This document shows, piece by piece, positions 36,778-44,434 of a stretch of DNA of 64,000 bases (position 1 is its first letter; every line of letters begins with the position of its first letter). This DNA is from Lachnoclostridium sp. (GTDB taxonomy: Bacteria > Bacillota_A > Clostridia > Lachnospirales > Lachnospiraceae): assembly GCA_015057755.1 (NCBI GenBank), contig SVDR01000003.1, positions 1-64,000 of the forward strand, written 5' to 3'. Position numbers and translations under genes: made by a program. Under the pieces are notes generated by a model. That model had not been told where the DNA came from. It searched no databases and saw only the letters and a program-made list of their open reading frames with translations.

Positions 36778-37528
36778 TGTTCAACTCCATTTCAAAACCG
36801 ACTCATTGACCAAGCAGAATCGACACGCTGACTACTCAGAATCAACACATCAACCACGAAAAATCATCAAATCGTCCAAATGAAAATCATCGAATTATCC
36901 CTCTGGGGTTCGCCCTTCTAGCAGAAGGCCTCACACAAAAAACGCAAAGCTTCACCTCTCGATCTACCGCCTCTGTCGGCTTTCGGCCGGTTTCATCCGG
37001 CCTCAGTCAGCCTCACTCCGGCCTCACCAGGTCTCAATCCATTCCATTTTCCCTCTCCCAGAGTTGGACCCTCAAGGTCCCTCAACAGGCCCTCCAGGTC
37101 CAACTCCCTTTCTTCCCTTTTTTCCTCATTCTCACCCAACCGAGGATCCGGATTCATTCGAAGAGTTGAATCTGGGTCCGTGTCTGTGTTCCCTTTTTCC
37201 TTGTATTTACAAGGTTTTCTCGTTCTTTTCGCTTTTCTTTTCCGCTTTTTTAAGGGCCTCATGAGGGAGTTTCAAAGAAAGGTTCTTTTTTCTTTTCGGG
37301 CTTTTTGAAAGGAAGAGAAAAAGAGGGAAAAAGGAAGAATGAAGATGGAAGACTCTGTGATGGGCCTTTTGAGGTCTGCAGAAGAACCTGCAGAAGCAAA
37401 CCCAGAGACAGGGACAGAGGCCGGGAAAAAGCTCCCGGCCTCTGTTGATTGGCTGCTCTAGTTTATCGAGAGTGGACCGCGCCGATTTTGGAATGGACGG
37501 CGCGAGGATTACCAAGCGGATGTGAACA
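36778..37528. mobile_element. 751-bp mini-transposon unit, left copy
   Basis: It starts TGTTCA and ends TGAACA, so both ends face outward as a transposon should. It is identical, as read, to the right copy (offset 19,417 bp). The left 120 bp carry five 18-bp repeats at 22-bp spacing and the right end carries two or three similar sites. Inner content: a pyrimidine-rich block (36.96-37.26 kb), a palindrome CCTTGTATTTACAAGG, a purine-rich block, and a GC-rich hairpin GGCCGGG...CCCGGCC. No convincing gene. Left flank AACTA and right flank AAGAG do not match, so this copy alone is not a simple insertion. Confidence 0.85.
36794..36900 (+). repeat. Array of five 18-bp putative TnsB-binding repeats
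   Basis: Repeats start at 36794, 36816, 36838, 36860 and 36883, i.e. 22, 22, 22 and 23 bp apart. They share the consensus ARAATCRWCNNNTYRWCC. TnsB-type transposases bind arrays of about 20-bp sites at both ends, so these are the expected sites of the left end. The first repeat begins 17 bases in from TGTTCA. The right end, read inward, also starts a matching motif (GTAATCCTCGCGCCGTCC) at base 17. The same array recurs 19,417 bp later. Confidence 0.75.
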
Positions 37529-37714
37529 AAGAGTCCCGGAATAATTCTACCTTGTACCTTTACTATACATTACCCGCCTGAGAGCGTATAGCCGGGAAAG
37601 CGCCTAAAGTTTTTTCATCAGTGCAGTGCAGAGTGCCTAAATCTCCTTTTCGACCCAAGGGATCTTGCATTTTATCTTCAGCAAGAAATCTCTTGACTAA
37701 CGATAAGGAAGTGC

Positions 37715-38686
37715 ATGTTCATGGCACAATTTACATTCATCGATTTATTCTGTGGTCTGGGCGGATTCCGACATGCCCTAGAATCATTGGGCGGGAAGTG
37801 TGTATTTTCCTCTGACATTGACCCATATGCCTGCGCCACATACAAAGCAAACTTTGGAGAAGAGCCAGCCGGAGATATTACTAAAATCGATTCAAAAGAT
37901 ATTCCACCATTCAATGTTCTTTGCGGAGGATTCCCATGCCAGGCCTTTAGCCTCGCCGGCAAGCAGCGAGGGTTTTTGGATAAACGTGGTACTCTCTTCT
38001 TCCAGATTCTTCGGATTGCAGCGCACCATAAACCGGAAGTTCTTTTTCTGGAAAATGTAGAAAACCTGATCCGCCACAATGGAGGGCGTACACTCCAGGT
38101 CATCCTTCTCTCTCTGCAGGCCTTTGGTTACAAGGTCCATCACAAAGTCCTCATTGCTAACGATTATGGTGTTGCCCAGATTCGTAAACGTCTCTATTTT
38201 GTCTGCATTCGTGAAGATCTTCAAGTCTCTTTCAGCTTCCCTGAACCCTTTGGAAATACGACTGCCGTCGAAGACTATCTCGAGGAATCCGTAGATGAGA
38301 AGTTCTTCATTGATGATCCATCCATTCAGTTCTATAAACCAGAGCTGACAGAGCGTATCAATGCCACCTATAGGATTGGCTACATCGGAAAAGTCTCTCA
38401 ATCTCATCGCATATACAGTGTCAAAGGTGTCACTCCAACCTTTGTCTGCCAAAGTCGAGGTCCCGGCGGTGGAACCGAGGCTTATCTAGTAAACGGTAGG
38501 GTTCGAATACCTACGCCACTGGAAGCAAAGCGGATTATGGGCTTTCCCGATGATTACATCTTCCCAGTATCAGATGAAAAAGCTCTGGAGCTTCTTGGAA
38601 ACTCTGTCGCAGTCCCAGTTATCCATGCAATCGCACAGGAAATTATCAAAACAGGGCTTTTCGACTCTCCCAATGTGGAATCTTAA
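37715..38686 (+). CDS. Solitary C5-cytosine DNA methyltransferase
   Basis: A 323-residue enzyme that transfers methyl from SAM to cytosine C5. Motif I is DLFCGLGGFRHALE (about 10-23), motif IV GGFPCQAFSLAG (about 70-81, catalytic Cys), motif VI LENVENL, motif VIII QIRKRLYFV, and motif X ELLGNSVAVPV near the C-terminus. The target-recognition region is short (about 190-265), so specificity cannot be read. No restriction endonuclease gene is adjacent, so it is probably orphan and could protect the element's DNA from host restriction after transfer. AAGGA lies 5 nt before the ATG; an ATG 6 bp further is an alternative start. Confidence 0.95.
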   Translation: MFMAQFTFIDLFCGLGGFRHALESLGGKCVFSSDIDPYACATYKANFGEEPAGDITKIDSKDIPPFNVLCGGFPCQAFSLAGKQRGFLDKRGTLFFQILRIAAHHKPEVLFLENVENLIRHNGGRTLQVILLSLQAFGYKVHHKVLIANDYGVAQIRKRLYFVCIREDLQVSFSFPEPFGNTTAVEDYLEESVDEKFFIDDPSIQFYKPELTERINATYRIGYIGKVSQSHRIYSVKGVTPTFVCQSRGPGGGTEAYLVNGRVRIPTPLEAKRIMGFPDDYIFPVSDEKALELLGNSVAVPVIHAIAQEIIKTGLFDSPNVES

Positions 38687-38714
38687 ACTTTTTCAAGGAA
38701 TTTTCCCTATTTTT

Positions 38715-38742
38715 TTGTCATTTCCAAAAATTAAATTATAAT
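38715..38742 (+). promoter_or_regulatory. Promoter of the small-gene cluster
   Basis: TTGTCA (38715-38720) and TATAAT (38737-38742) with a 16-bp spacer. Transcripts would start near 38750, leaving about 420 nt of leader before the first gene at 39169. Confidence 0.65.
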
Positions 38743-38749
38743 ATATATA

Positions 38750-39168
38750 GATAGTTTTCGCCGGCGGGCTAGGGAGCCCTTCGGCGCGCCGCGAGGCTAC
38801 AATACAGATAGTTGCAACTAACCACGTGAACATTGAAAACTAAATGAGCCGTAACATCGAGGAGCCTCCGGGCTCTGTATCAGAACGATCCCTGACGATT
38901 CCCAAGGCGGCCGTATCCTAAAAACCAACCATTTTCTGCTTATAAATTGTCCGCGAAAATATGTACAATTTTCTCCATTGTTTTTGTGCATATTGCTGAA
39001 TCGCAAAAATTTTCAAAATAAAATGCGCGAAACCTCGAATTTCTCACATATTAAATATGTCAGATAAAGGCGATACAGTAATCAAAGCCTAGTCGCAGCG
39101 CCGTATATCTGGCACAGATCAATCGAGAAATTTACCAGACGGTCACATACCGTCAGAAAGGATAAACG
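38750..39168 (+). ncRNA. Long structured leader before the Cas5e-like cluster
   Basis: A 420-nt gap without a gene. It holds a GC-rich block with nested hairpins (GGGCTAGGGAGCCC near 38766-38779; CGGCGCGCCG), a boxA-like AACATTGAAAACTAAAT at 38829, GAGCCTCCGGGCTC near 38861-38874, and a near-palindrome ACATATTAAATATGT (39047-39061). It could be a regulatory leader or an independent RNA. No known riboswitch family is recognised. Hairpin content is seen; function is inference. Confidence 0.4.
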
Positions 39169-39582
39169 ATGAAACAACATTTTACGAGCAGAGAAGATTT
39201 TGAAGCTTACACAGCAAGAACTGGACTGGACGATGATGCTCATGCTGATATATACATGGGATATGGTACAACTGATTTCCGGGAAGCCTGGGATATTGCA
39301 GAAACTTGCTATCTGACTGACAAGGCATATATGCTCATGCGGTATAGTGAATATTGCTATCGCATGACACATGATATAGAGTTTGACAAAAGCTTCGAGG
39401 ATTATCTTGATTGTGACATTGACTACTATGACTACTACCACAGTACATACACAGACTGGCTCTGCCAGAAGACATCTTCAGACCATAGTACAGGAATGTA
39501 CAGTTGGAACGAAGTTCAGAAGATGATCCAACTGGCCGGAACCCTCATCACCGATAAAGACTACGTGCGTCTCAAAACATAG
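39169..39582 (+). CDS. Small acidic protein of unknown function
   Basis: A 137-residue cytoplasmic protein, strongly acidic and Tyr-rich (FEDYLDCDIDYYDYYHSTYT near 89-108). No membrane segment. It opens the cluster that includes the Cas5e-like gene. AGAAAGGA lies just upstream, the same site used by the next two genes. Acidic, DNA-mimic-like proteins are common among anti-restriction factors, but no homology supports that here. Followed by 239 bp with no gene. Confidence 0.7.
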   Translation: MKQHFTSREDFEAYTARTGLDDDAHADIYMGYGTTDFREAWDIAETCYLTDKAYMLMRYSEYCYRMTHDIEFDKSFEDYLDCDIDYYDYYHSTYTDWLCQKTSSDHSTGMYSWNEVQKMIQLAGTLITDKDYVRLKT

Positions 39583-39821
39583 GGCACACAGCAAGAAACC
39601 ATTAGACCTGTTTTAACCGTCAGTACATACCTGACAAGACCGTGATTCCAACCATAGAATTTTGTTTCCAACCTGAGAACCGCATTTGTATATGTTATGA
39701 CTGCAAATGCCACCGCCTGTACATATGGGACAGGACTGTACATTGACAATTAAATCAATCCGCCACCTATGGCAAATCAAAATTATTGAAAGGGTCTCAG
39801 ACCCAGAAAGGAAACAAATCT
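39583..39821 (+). other. Intergenic leader within the cluster
   Basis: A 239-bp gap with no gene. A motif TACATTGACAATTAAATCAA (near 39739-39758) resembles the boxA-like stretch of the preceding leader (AACATTGAAAACTAAAT). A direct repeat-like CTGTACATATGGGACAGGAC lies just before it. Possible leader or processing region. Confidence 0.4.
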
Positions 39822-40220
39822 ATGCGTTTCACGTTTACTTTAATAGAGCTTGAAGGTCTGGAGTACCTTCTTGCACGAATCATCGGTGCATACGAAAGAG
39901 CTGCCGAGATTCCTGAAGATCAGCGCACAAACGTCCGTGAGATCACACAATTTGAAGCCGACAGAATTAGAATCGAAGACGGGCACCACGATGTCTATCT
40001 CCTCTATAACTTTGCCCTTGAGGAGATTTTCATCCAGGACAAGTACTGTCTGGCACGCGGCTACCGTGTAACCAGGGAAATAAGCGACATCTACAAAGAA
40101 ACTCCGATTTTGGTCGATCTAACAGAATTCCTCTTTGACTACAGTATCGACCTGAACCGCCTGGAAGAAAAGATATACCGGGCAACAGAAACTATTACTT
40201 CACTTACAGAAAGGATATAA
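39822..40220 (+). CDS. Small protein of unknown function
   Basis: A 132-residue protein, mainly helical and mildly acidic (TLIELEGLEYLLARIIGAYERA at the N-terminus). The start at 39822 (MRFTFTLIELEG) has CAGAAAGGAAAC upstream; an earlier ATG lacks one. The stop is 5 bp before the Cas5e-like gene, so translation is probably coupled. No family recognised. Confidence 0.7.
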   Translation: MRFTFTLIELEGLEYLLARIIGAYERAAEIPEDQRTNVREITQFEADRIRIEDGHHDVYLLYNFALEEIFIQDKYCLARGYRVTREISDIYKETPILVDLTEFLFDYSIDLNRLEEKIYRATETITSLTERI

Positions 40221-40225
40221 CGAAT

Positions 40226-40735
40226 ATGAAGAAAACAATGAAAGTACATATGTGTGGACCACTGCAGGCATACGGTAAGAAACCAGTTGGAGATTATGTT
40301 GCAACACACCATCAGCCAACCAGATCAGCTGTTGCAGGACTTATTGCATGCTGTGGCGGAATCACGAAAGAAGATCCGCGATACAAAGAGATTGAGGATT
40401 CCATCGAAATCTCCGTAGAGAGTTATCATACACCAAGACATGGCGAGCCACTTGTTCCGCTGACAGAGCCAAAGATTATCGTTGACTTCCAGTCCAACTC
40501 CACTGGTGAAGAACATTCCTTCACTCGCAGGGAGTACATCTCTGACGCTTACTTCATCGTCAACCTGACCGCTGATGAGGATAAGATCGAACAGTACACC
40601 GCCTGGTTGGAAGACCCATACTGGCCGCCATACCTTGGACGTAAAAACTGCACTCCAAGCTTACCGTTCATTATGGACAAGGCTCCATGTGCAACAGGAG
40701 GCGATTCTTCCAATGAAAATACAACGGATCAGTAA
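40226..40735 (+). CDS. cas5e: Orphan Cas5e (CasD)-like protein, C-terminally truncated
   Basis: A 169-residue protein matching E. coli CasD (Cas5e), a Cascade subunit that holds the crRNA 5' handle. Seen in order: CGPLQAYGKK (N-terminal Cas5 motif, about 9-18), HHQPTRSAVAGLIACCGGI (about 29-47, as in the FPTRSGLLGLLGACLGI part of CasD), SYHTPRHGEP, REYISDAYFIVNL (about 112-124) and PYWPPYLGRKNCTPSLPF (about 136-153). CasD is about 224 residues; here the last 55 or so are missing. In their place is a short polar tail that overlaps the next gene. No cas7, cas8, cas6, cas3, cas1 or array is present. Confidence 0.85.
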   Translation: MKKTMKVHMCGPLQAYGKKPVGDYVATHHQPTRSAVAGLIACCGGITKEDPRYKEIEDSIEISVESYHTPRHGEPLVPLTEPKIIVDFQSNSTGEEHSFTRREYISDAYFIVNLTADEDKIEQYTAWLEDPYWPPYLGRKNCTPSLPFIMDKAPCATGGDSSNENTTDQ

Positions 40736-41156
40736 AATTGTTCCGGAACACTTTCAGCCCAAAGCAGTGCTAAGCACTTTAGACTGGGAAATCCTGCAGG
40801 ACGCTGTCACGATACTGTTACGGGCATATTACTTCTATGAACTGAACCAACACTTTAGCACGGCAGGCCTGTTTAAACGTCTTCCGAATGCAAACTTCGA
40901 CCGACTTGTCATTGCTCCGACTGATGGAATCAGCGGACACCAGATCGGCGACTACTTACTCCGCGCGGCTTTTCTGACGGATGACCGATACATTCTCCTT
41001 GCCGCTAATCATATCTCCATGAAAGATTATGATACCATGGTGTTAGACACACCATCGACATTCTTCCTCGTTACAGACGATGACCGAGATTTTGTGACCG
41101 AGGACTTATATCAATGCTTTATCGACCGGAACGAAATACCCGGGATCGAATTTTAA
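40713..41156 (+). CDS. Small protein of unknown function, paralogue A
   Basis: A 147-residue protein that overlaps the end of the Cas5e-like gene by 23 bp; its ribosome binding site ACAGGAGGCG lies inside that gene. It resembles the next gene: MKIQRI versus MKINRI at the start, then IGDYLLRAAFLT versus IGDYFVRSAFLT (about residues 85), TFFLVTDDD versus LFFLVTDLN, and YQCFID versus YDCFID. The pattern suggests an alpha/beta fold of about 150 residues. No family recognised. Confidence 0.75.
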   Translation: MKIQRISKIVPEHFQPKAVLSTLDWEILQDAVTILLRAYYFYELNQHFSTAGLFKRLPNANFDRLVIAPTDGISGHQIGDYLLRAAFLTDDRYILLAANHISMKDYDTMVLDTPSTFFLVTDDDRDFVTEDLYQCFIDRNEIPGIEF

Positions 41157-41281
41157 TGAACCATGAAACAGCCGGAGTCCGCATCTTCGCGGGCTCTGGT
41201 CCATTCGAACAAACTAATTTGTTCTATGCCGCAATAAGCGGTTTCAAATACAAAAATATATATTGAAAGGTAAATTTGATT

Positions 41282-41728
41282 ATGAAGATTAATAGAATTG
41301 AAAATATGACACTCGACAACATGACAGTAAAGAAGGACTTAACAGAAGCAGATTATGTCCTTTTGAAAGACACCCTGAAATCACTTGTGAAAACCTATGC
41401 TTTCTTTGAGCACGATAAAGAATTTGACAACGACAACCTCTTTGTTCGTGAATATGGTTCTGAACTTCCGAGAGTCAGCATTGCCGGCTATGAAGAAGAA
41501 GATGGAATCCTGATCGGCGATTACTTTGTGCGCTCCGCTTTTCTGACTGAAAAGGAACAGCTTATCATTATCGCTAGTCCAATTCGCCAGATTGACGAAG
41601 AGAACCTTCTTGTAGATCCGGATGAGATTCTCTTCTTCCTGGTTACAGACTTAAACAATGGCTGCACAACATCCGCATTGTATGATTGTTTCATTGATGA
41701 TGTTCCTACACCAACTGTAACAATCTAA
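41282..41728 (+). CDS. Small protein of unknown function, paralogue B
   Basis: A 148-residue homologue of the preceding gene, started at 41282 (MKINRIENM) by comparison with it. It is also acidic (FEHDKEFDNDNLF, EEEDGILIGDYF). GAAAGG lies 11 nt upstream. The 126-bp gap before it has no gene. A strong terminator follows, so this is the last gene of the unit. Confidence 0.72.
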   Translation: MKINRIENMTLDNMTVKKDLTEADYVLLKDTLKSLVKTYAFFEHDKEFDNDNLFVREYGSELPRVSIAGYEEEDGILIGDYFVRSAFLTEKEQLIIIASPIRQIDEENLLVDPDEILFFLVTDLNNGCTTSALYDCFIDDVPTPTVTI

Positions 41729-41781
41729 TCAGAGCGCCTATGCGACCGAATGAAACTGTCGGCCTTCCGTCAGTTTCGCCT

Positions 41782-41815
41782 AAAATAAAACAAGCCCCGC
41801 AGGGCTTGTTTTATT
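41782..41815 (+). terminator. Terminator of the Cas5e-like cluster
   Basis: AAATAAAACAAGCCC (41783 onward) pairs with GGGCTTGTTTTATTT, followed by CT. A perfect stem closes the plus-strand cluster. Confidence 0.9.
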
Positions 41816-41901
41816 TCTATGGGATTCTAACTTGAGCCTTCTTATCGAAGACTCTTTTACTTTACCGAATCTGAGTGTTCATTAATCTTTTGTTTTAGTG
41901 G

Positions 41902-42891
41902 TTAGTTATAAACGTGAATCATTAAGGATCCATTATTATTTACAACACTGAAACGTTTACCATAATCAGTTACTCTATTCTGCCATGCGGATAAATCAAG
42001 GGTTTCTACAGAAATACCATCACCAACATTTTCCATTAAAACTCGTTTTTTAGAATATCCATTTGGATCTTCAACAAACACTGATGTAAAATTATTATTT
42101 CCATCATTTACATTTTTATAGTAACCCATTATAGGTTGTCCGTCAGCTCCTAAAACAACTTTATATCCTGAAGATGTTTTTTTTGCATGTTCATTAATAT
42201 AATTAAAAAGTTCCTGACCGACATTATCACCAACAATAGCCTTAATTGCTTTTTCTTTTACATCTGGCTGAGCAGCATAATATGCCATCATTGCCGAATC
42301 TGTTGCATCATTTGCCATATCACTCCAATAATTCCCGATCCATGCCATTACAAATTTATCTTCATTTAATGCTGGATTATGTTGAATAGCAATATTTGCG
42401 CCAGTTGTATTTGTACTAACATCCTGCTTAATTGAATCTTTTCCATATACATAAGTATATGTTGTTGTATCCCAACTTGCACCAGAAGTTGTCAACGAAT
42501 TTTCAAATGCACTTACTAATTTGCCTCTCATAAGGCTCCAAATTTCATCACTGGACTTACCAAGATATTCATCTGTGCCAACTTTTACGGAGCCGAAGCC
42601 ATTGTGTACGGCAACGCCGTTCTCTGTCCATCTACCATATTCATCAACTGTATAGCCGTCAGGCGTAGTGCAATTTTTTAAGTAGCTATATGGTCCATCG
42701 TAGTAATAACAATATCCGTGCCACCATACCCACACTGGATAGTTTTCATACTTCTTAATGTTGTCTGTTTTAACATATGTCTGTGTTCCACTATTCCAAG
42801 TAGATGTCACTGCTGCTGATGCTGGAATCACTGATCCAACCATCATAATTGCTGCTAAAATAACAGCTGCTAAACTTTTAACCTTTCTCAT
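41902..42891 (-). CDS. Secreted protein of unknown function
   Basis: A 329-residue exported protein. The signal peptide is clear (VKSLAAVILAAIMMVGSVIPASA, cleavage about residue 26). Aromatic-rich residues follow (VWVWWHGYCYYYDGPYSY), then a piece reminiscent of a cell-wall-binding repeat (DGYTVDEYGRWTENG). The rest is polar. AAGGAG precedes the ATG. Base composition is noticeably AT-richer than the tns genes, so it may be a later acquisition. Role unknown; not a toxin or adhesin family I recognise. Confidence 0.8.
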   Translation of the reverse strand: MRKVKSLAAVILAAIMMVGSVIPASAAVTSTWNSGTQTYVKTDNIKKYENYPVWVWWHGYCYYYDGPYSYLKNCTTPDGYTVDEYGRWTENGVAVHNGFGSVKVGTDEYLGKSSDEIWSLMRGKLVSAFENSLTTSGASWDTTTYTYVYGKDSIKQDVSTNTTGANIAIQHNPALNEDKFVMAWIGNYWSDMANDATDSAMMAYYAAQPDVKEKAIKAIVGDNVGQELFNYINEHAKKTSSGYKVVLGADGQPIMGYYKNVNDGNNNFTSVFVEDPNGYSKKRVLMENVGDGISVETLDLSAWQNRVTDYGKRFSVVNNNGSLMIHVYN

Positions 42892-42955
42892 TTCTATTTT
42901 ATCTCCTTTTCGTTTTCGTTTTTTGTGCCGTTTGACACGTATGATATGACATTTA

Positions 42956-43795
42956 TTAAACGTAATAAATTTGTCTAGCCCTTGTTATAATGCATTCACT
43001 TTCGTAATCCGCCTTCCCATGGACAGGTTTCCATTCTCCAGCAATTACAATTAACTCCTTATGTGTTGATCCCTTTAGCTTTTTAAATTGTTGCTTAAAA
43101 AGTTCTTCAGAATCAAACACCACTTTTACATGGCCTTTATGCATTTTATAATTTACTGGATAATTCATTAGTAACGCATATTCTCCTACTACACTTTTAT
43201 AAAACGTACATTCCACTAATAGTGGCTGATCAATTCCATCTTTATAATCGTTGTAATTTTCAGCATCCGCAAGTAAGTCATTAATGCTTATTCCATTATA
43301 ACTATCCGTTTTCTTTTTACCTATACACATAGCATAAAGCATTCTTACCGTTGTGATTGGTTTTTTAGAGCCACCTACTGTTTGTGCATTTTCTCCAGTA
43401 TTACCTCTGACTATTGATTTTTTAGAACCCAACAACGTGCTAAAAAATTCACCTTTATCAAACTGCTTTTCTTCATATTGAGTTTCATCAAACTTGATAT
43501 TACACTTGATGCACTTATCACTTACATGGTCAGGAGATCCTTGACATGTTCTAAAATATGCGTTTTCAGGATTCGCAACATCCACTAACTCCATCTTTGC
43601 GGGACATGACGTTGTACTGCAATAAAATACTTGTTTTCTGTCTTTAATAGTACAATCTCGCGCATATACAATAGGTCCTAATGAAGATCCTCGCTTGGCA
43701 CATTCAGGCATTCCTCCACCTCCTGTCTTGAATTTATTAAAAACACCTCTTGATCTATATGCATTAATTATACTCGGATATTCGTACATATTCAA
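42956..43795 (-). CDS. AT-rich hypothetical protein with cysteine pairs
   Basis: A 279-residue protein. Cys-containing segments (FYCSTTSCPAKM, then CIKCNIKFDE, about 57-68 and 112-121) could bind zinc. The middle third is Lys-rich and polar (GSKKSIVRGNTGENAQTVGG). The last part has the VDFSE-like strands VVFDSEELFKQQFKKLKG. A TTG at 43795 has AAGGTGG ten nt before it; the ATG at 43789 does not. Function unknown. It is divergent from the small regulator gene at 43846, a layout typical of a regulator controlling its neighbour. Confidence 0.65.
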   Translation of the reverse strand: MNMYEYPSIINAYRSRGVFNKFKTGGGGMPECAKRGSSLGPIVYARDCTIKDRKQVFYCSTTSCPAKMELVDVANPENAYFRTCQGSPDHVSDKCIKCNIKFDETQYEEKQFDKGEFFSTLLGSKKSIVRGNTGENAQTVGGSKKPITTVRMLYAMCIGKKKTDSYNGISINDLLADAENYNDYKDGIDQPLLVECTFYKSVVGEYALLMNYPVNYKMHKGHVKVVFDSEELFKQQFKKLKGSTHKELIVIAGEWKPVHGKADYESECIITRARQIYYV

Positions 43796-43845
43796 CCAAT
43801 TTTTCCCACCTTATACTTAAATCATCCTAAGAATCGAGGTGGATC

Positions 43846-44046
43846 ATGATCAGTTACGAACCATTGTTTGAGACCATGAAAAAGAAAAATGTCACGTCCT
43901 ATAAGCTTCAGAAGGCCGGTTTCAGCAAAGCCACTTATTATAGCATTAAGCAGGGCAACAGTGTATCCACCAACACCATCAACCAACTCTGTAAGATTCT
44001 TCAATGCGAAGTATCGGATGTCATCAAGTTTATAGATGAGGACTGA
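43846..44046 (+). CDS. Small helix-turn-helix (XRE/Cro-like) regulator
   Basis: A 66-residue DNA-binding protein. It is one HTH domain: YKLQKAGFSKATYYSIKQGN is the helix-turn-helix pair (about residues 19-38), followed by TINQLCKILQCEVSDVIKF. Such proteins control mobile-element genes. It is divergent from the AT-rich gene pair and ends at a strong bidirectional terminator. Confidence 0.9.
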   Translation: MISYEPLFETMKKKNVTSYKLQKAGFSKATYYSIKQGNSVSTNTINQLCKILQCEVSDVIKFIDED

Positions 44047-44059
44047 TTACCCTTGATAT

Positions 44060-44104
44060 AGAAAAACGCTTCCCATAGCCAGACTTATGGGAAGCGTTTT
44101 TGCT
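44060..44104. terminator. Bidirectional terminator
   Basis: AAAAACGCTTCCCATA (44062-44077) pairs with TATGGGAAGCGTTTTT (44086-44101). It stands between the plus-strand regulator and the minus-strand 56-residue gene, and a T run lies on both sides. Confidence 0.95.
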
Positions 44105-44274
44105 TATCGATAGTTCCTATAGTATTTTTCGAACCACTTTGGTTGTCGCTTGGGTGGTTCGTCCTTTTCCCGGAAACAACAGTAACAGCCTTTCGAACAG
44201 GTCAGTTTCCCTCTATGTAAATGAGGACACTCATGCAATTCCGGGTCCAGAGTGCAAAGGTATCTTGCTTCCAT
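44104..44274 (-). CDS. Small cysteine-rich protein
   Basis: A 56-residue protein with cysteines in CTLDPELHECPHLHRGKLTC and SKGCYCCFRE, likely zinc-binding. Start chosen at 44274 (MEARYLCTL) because GGAGGG lies upstream. The basic tail ends RQPKWFEKYYRNYR. I have no firm family name. It is a conserved-looking mobile-element accessory gene. Confidence 0.7.
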   Translation of the reverse strand: MEARYLCTLDPELHECPHLHRGKLTCSKGCYCCFREKDEPPKRQPKWFEKYYRNYR

Positions 44275-44434
44275 GTTTCTTCCCTCCATCAACGATTCTT
44301 CTGGGTCTTACCCATAGAAATCGTATCAGAAAGGCTGTCCCGATTGTGGGTCAATCGCCCTCATAATCGAACTGGTGTTCCTTTTCTTTTCTATCCATTG
44401 ATTATCAATAGAAAACTGAGTGTTTCCGGGCATT

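Noticed and set aside
36993..37515. ORFs in the 751-bp units (basic and Ser/Pro-rich frames on both strands)
   Set aside because: They arise from pyrimidine and purine tracts, overlap each other and have no ribosome binding site or family resemblance.
38687..44100. CRISPR array near the Cas5e-like gene
   Set aside because: No evenly spaced repeats of 23-47 bp were found on either strand, so a CRISPR-guided transposon is not supported.
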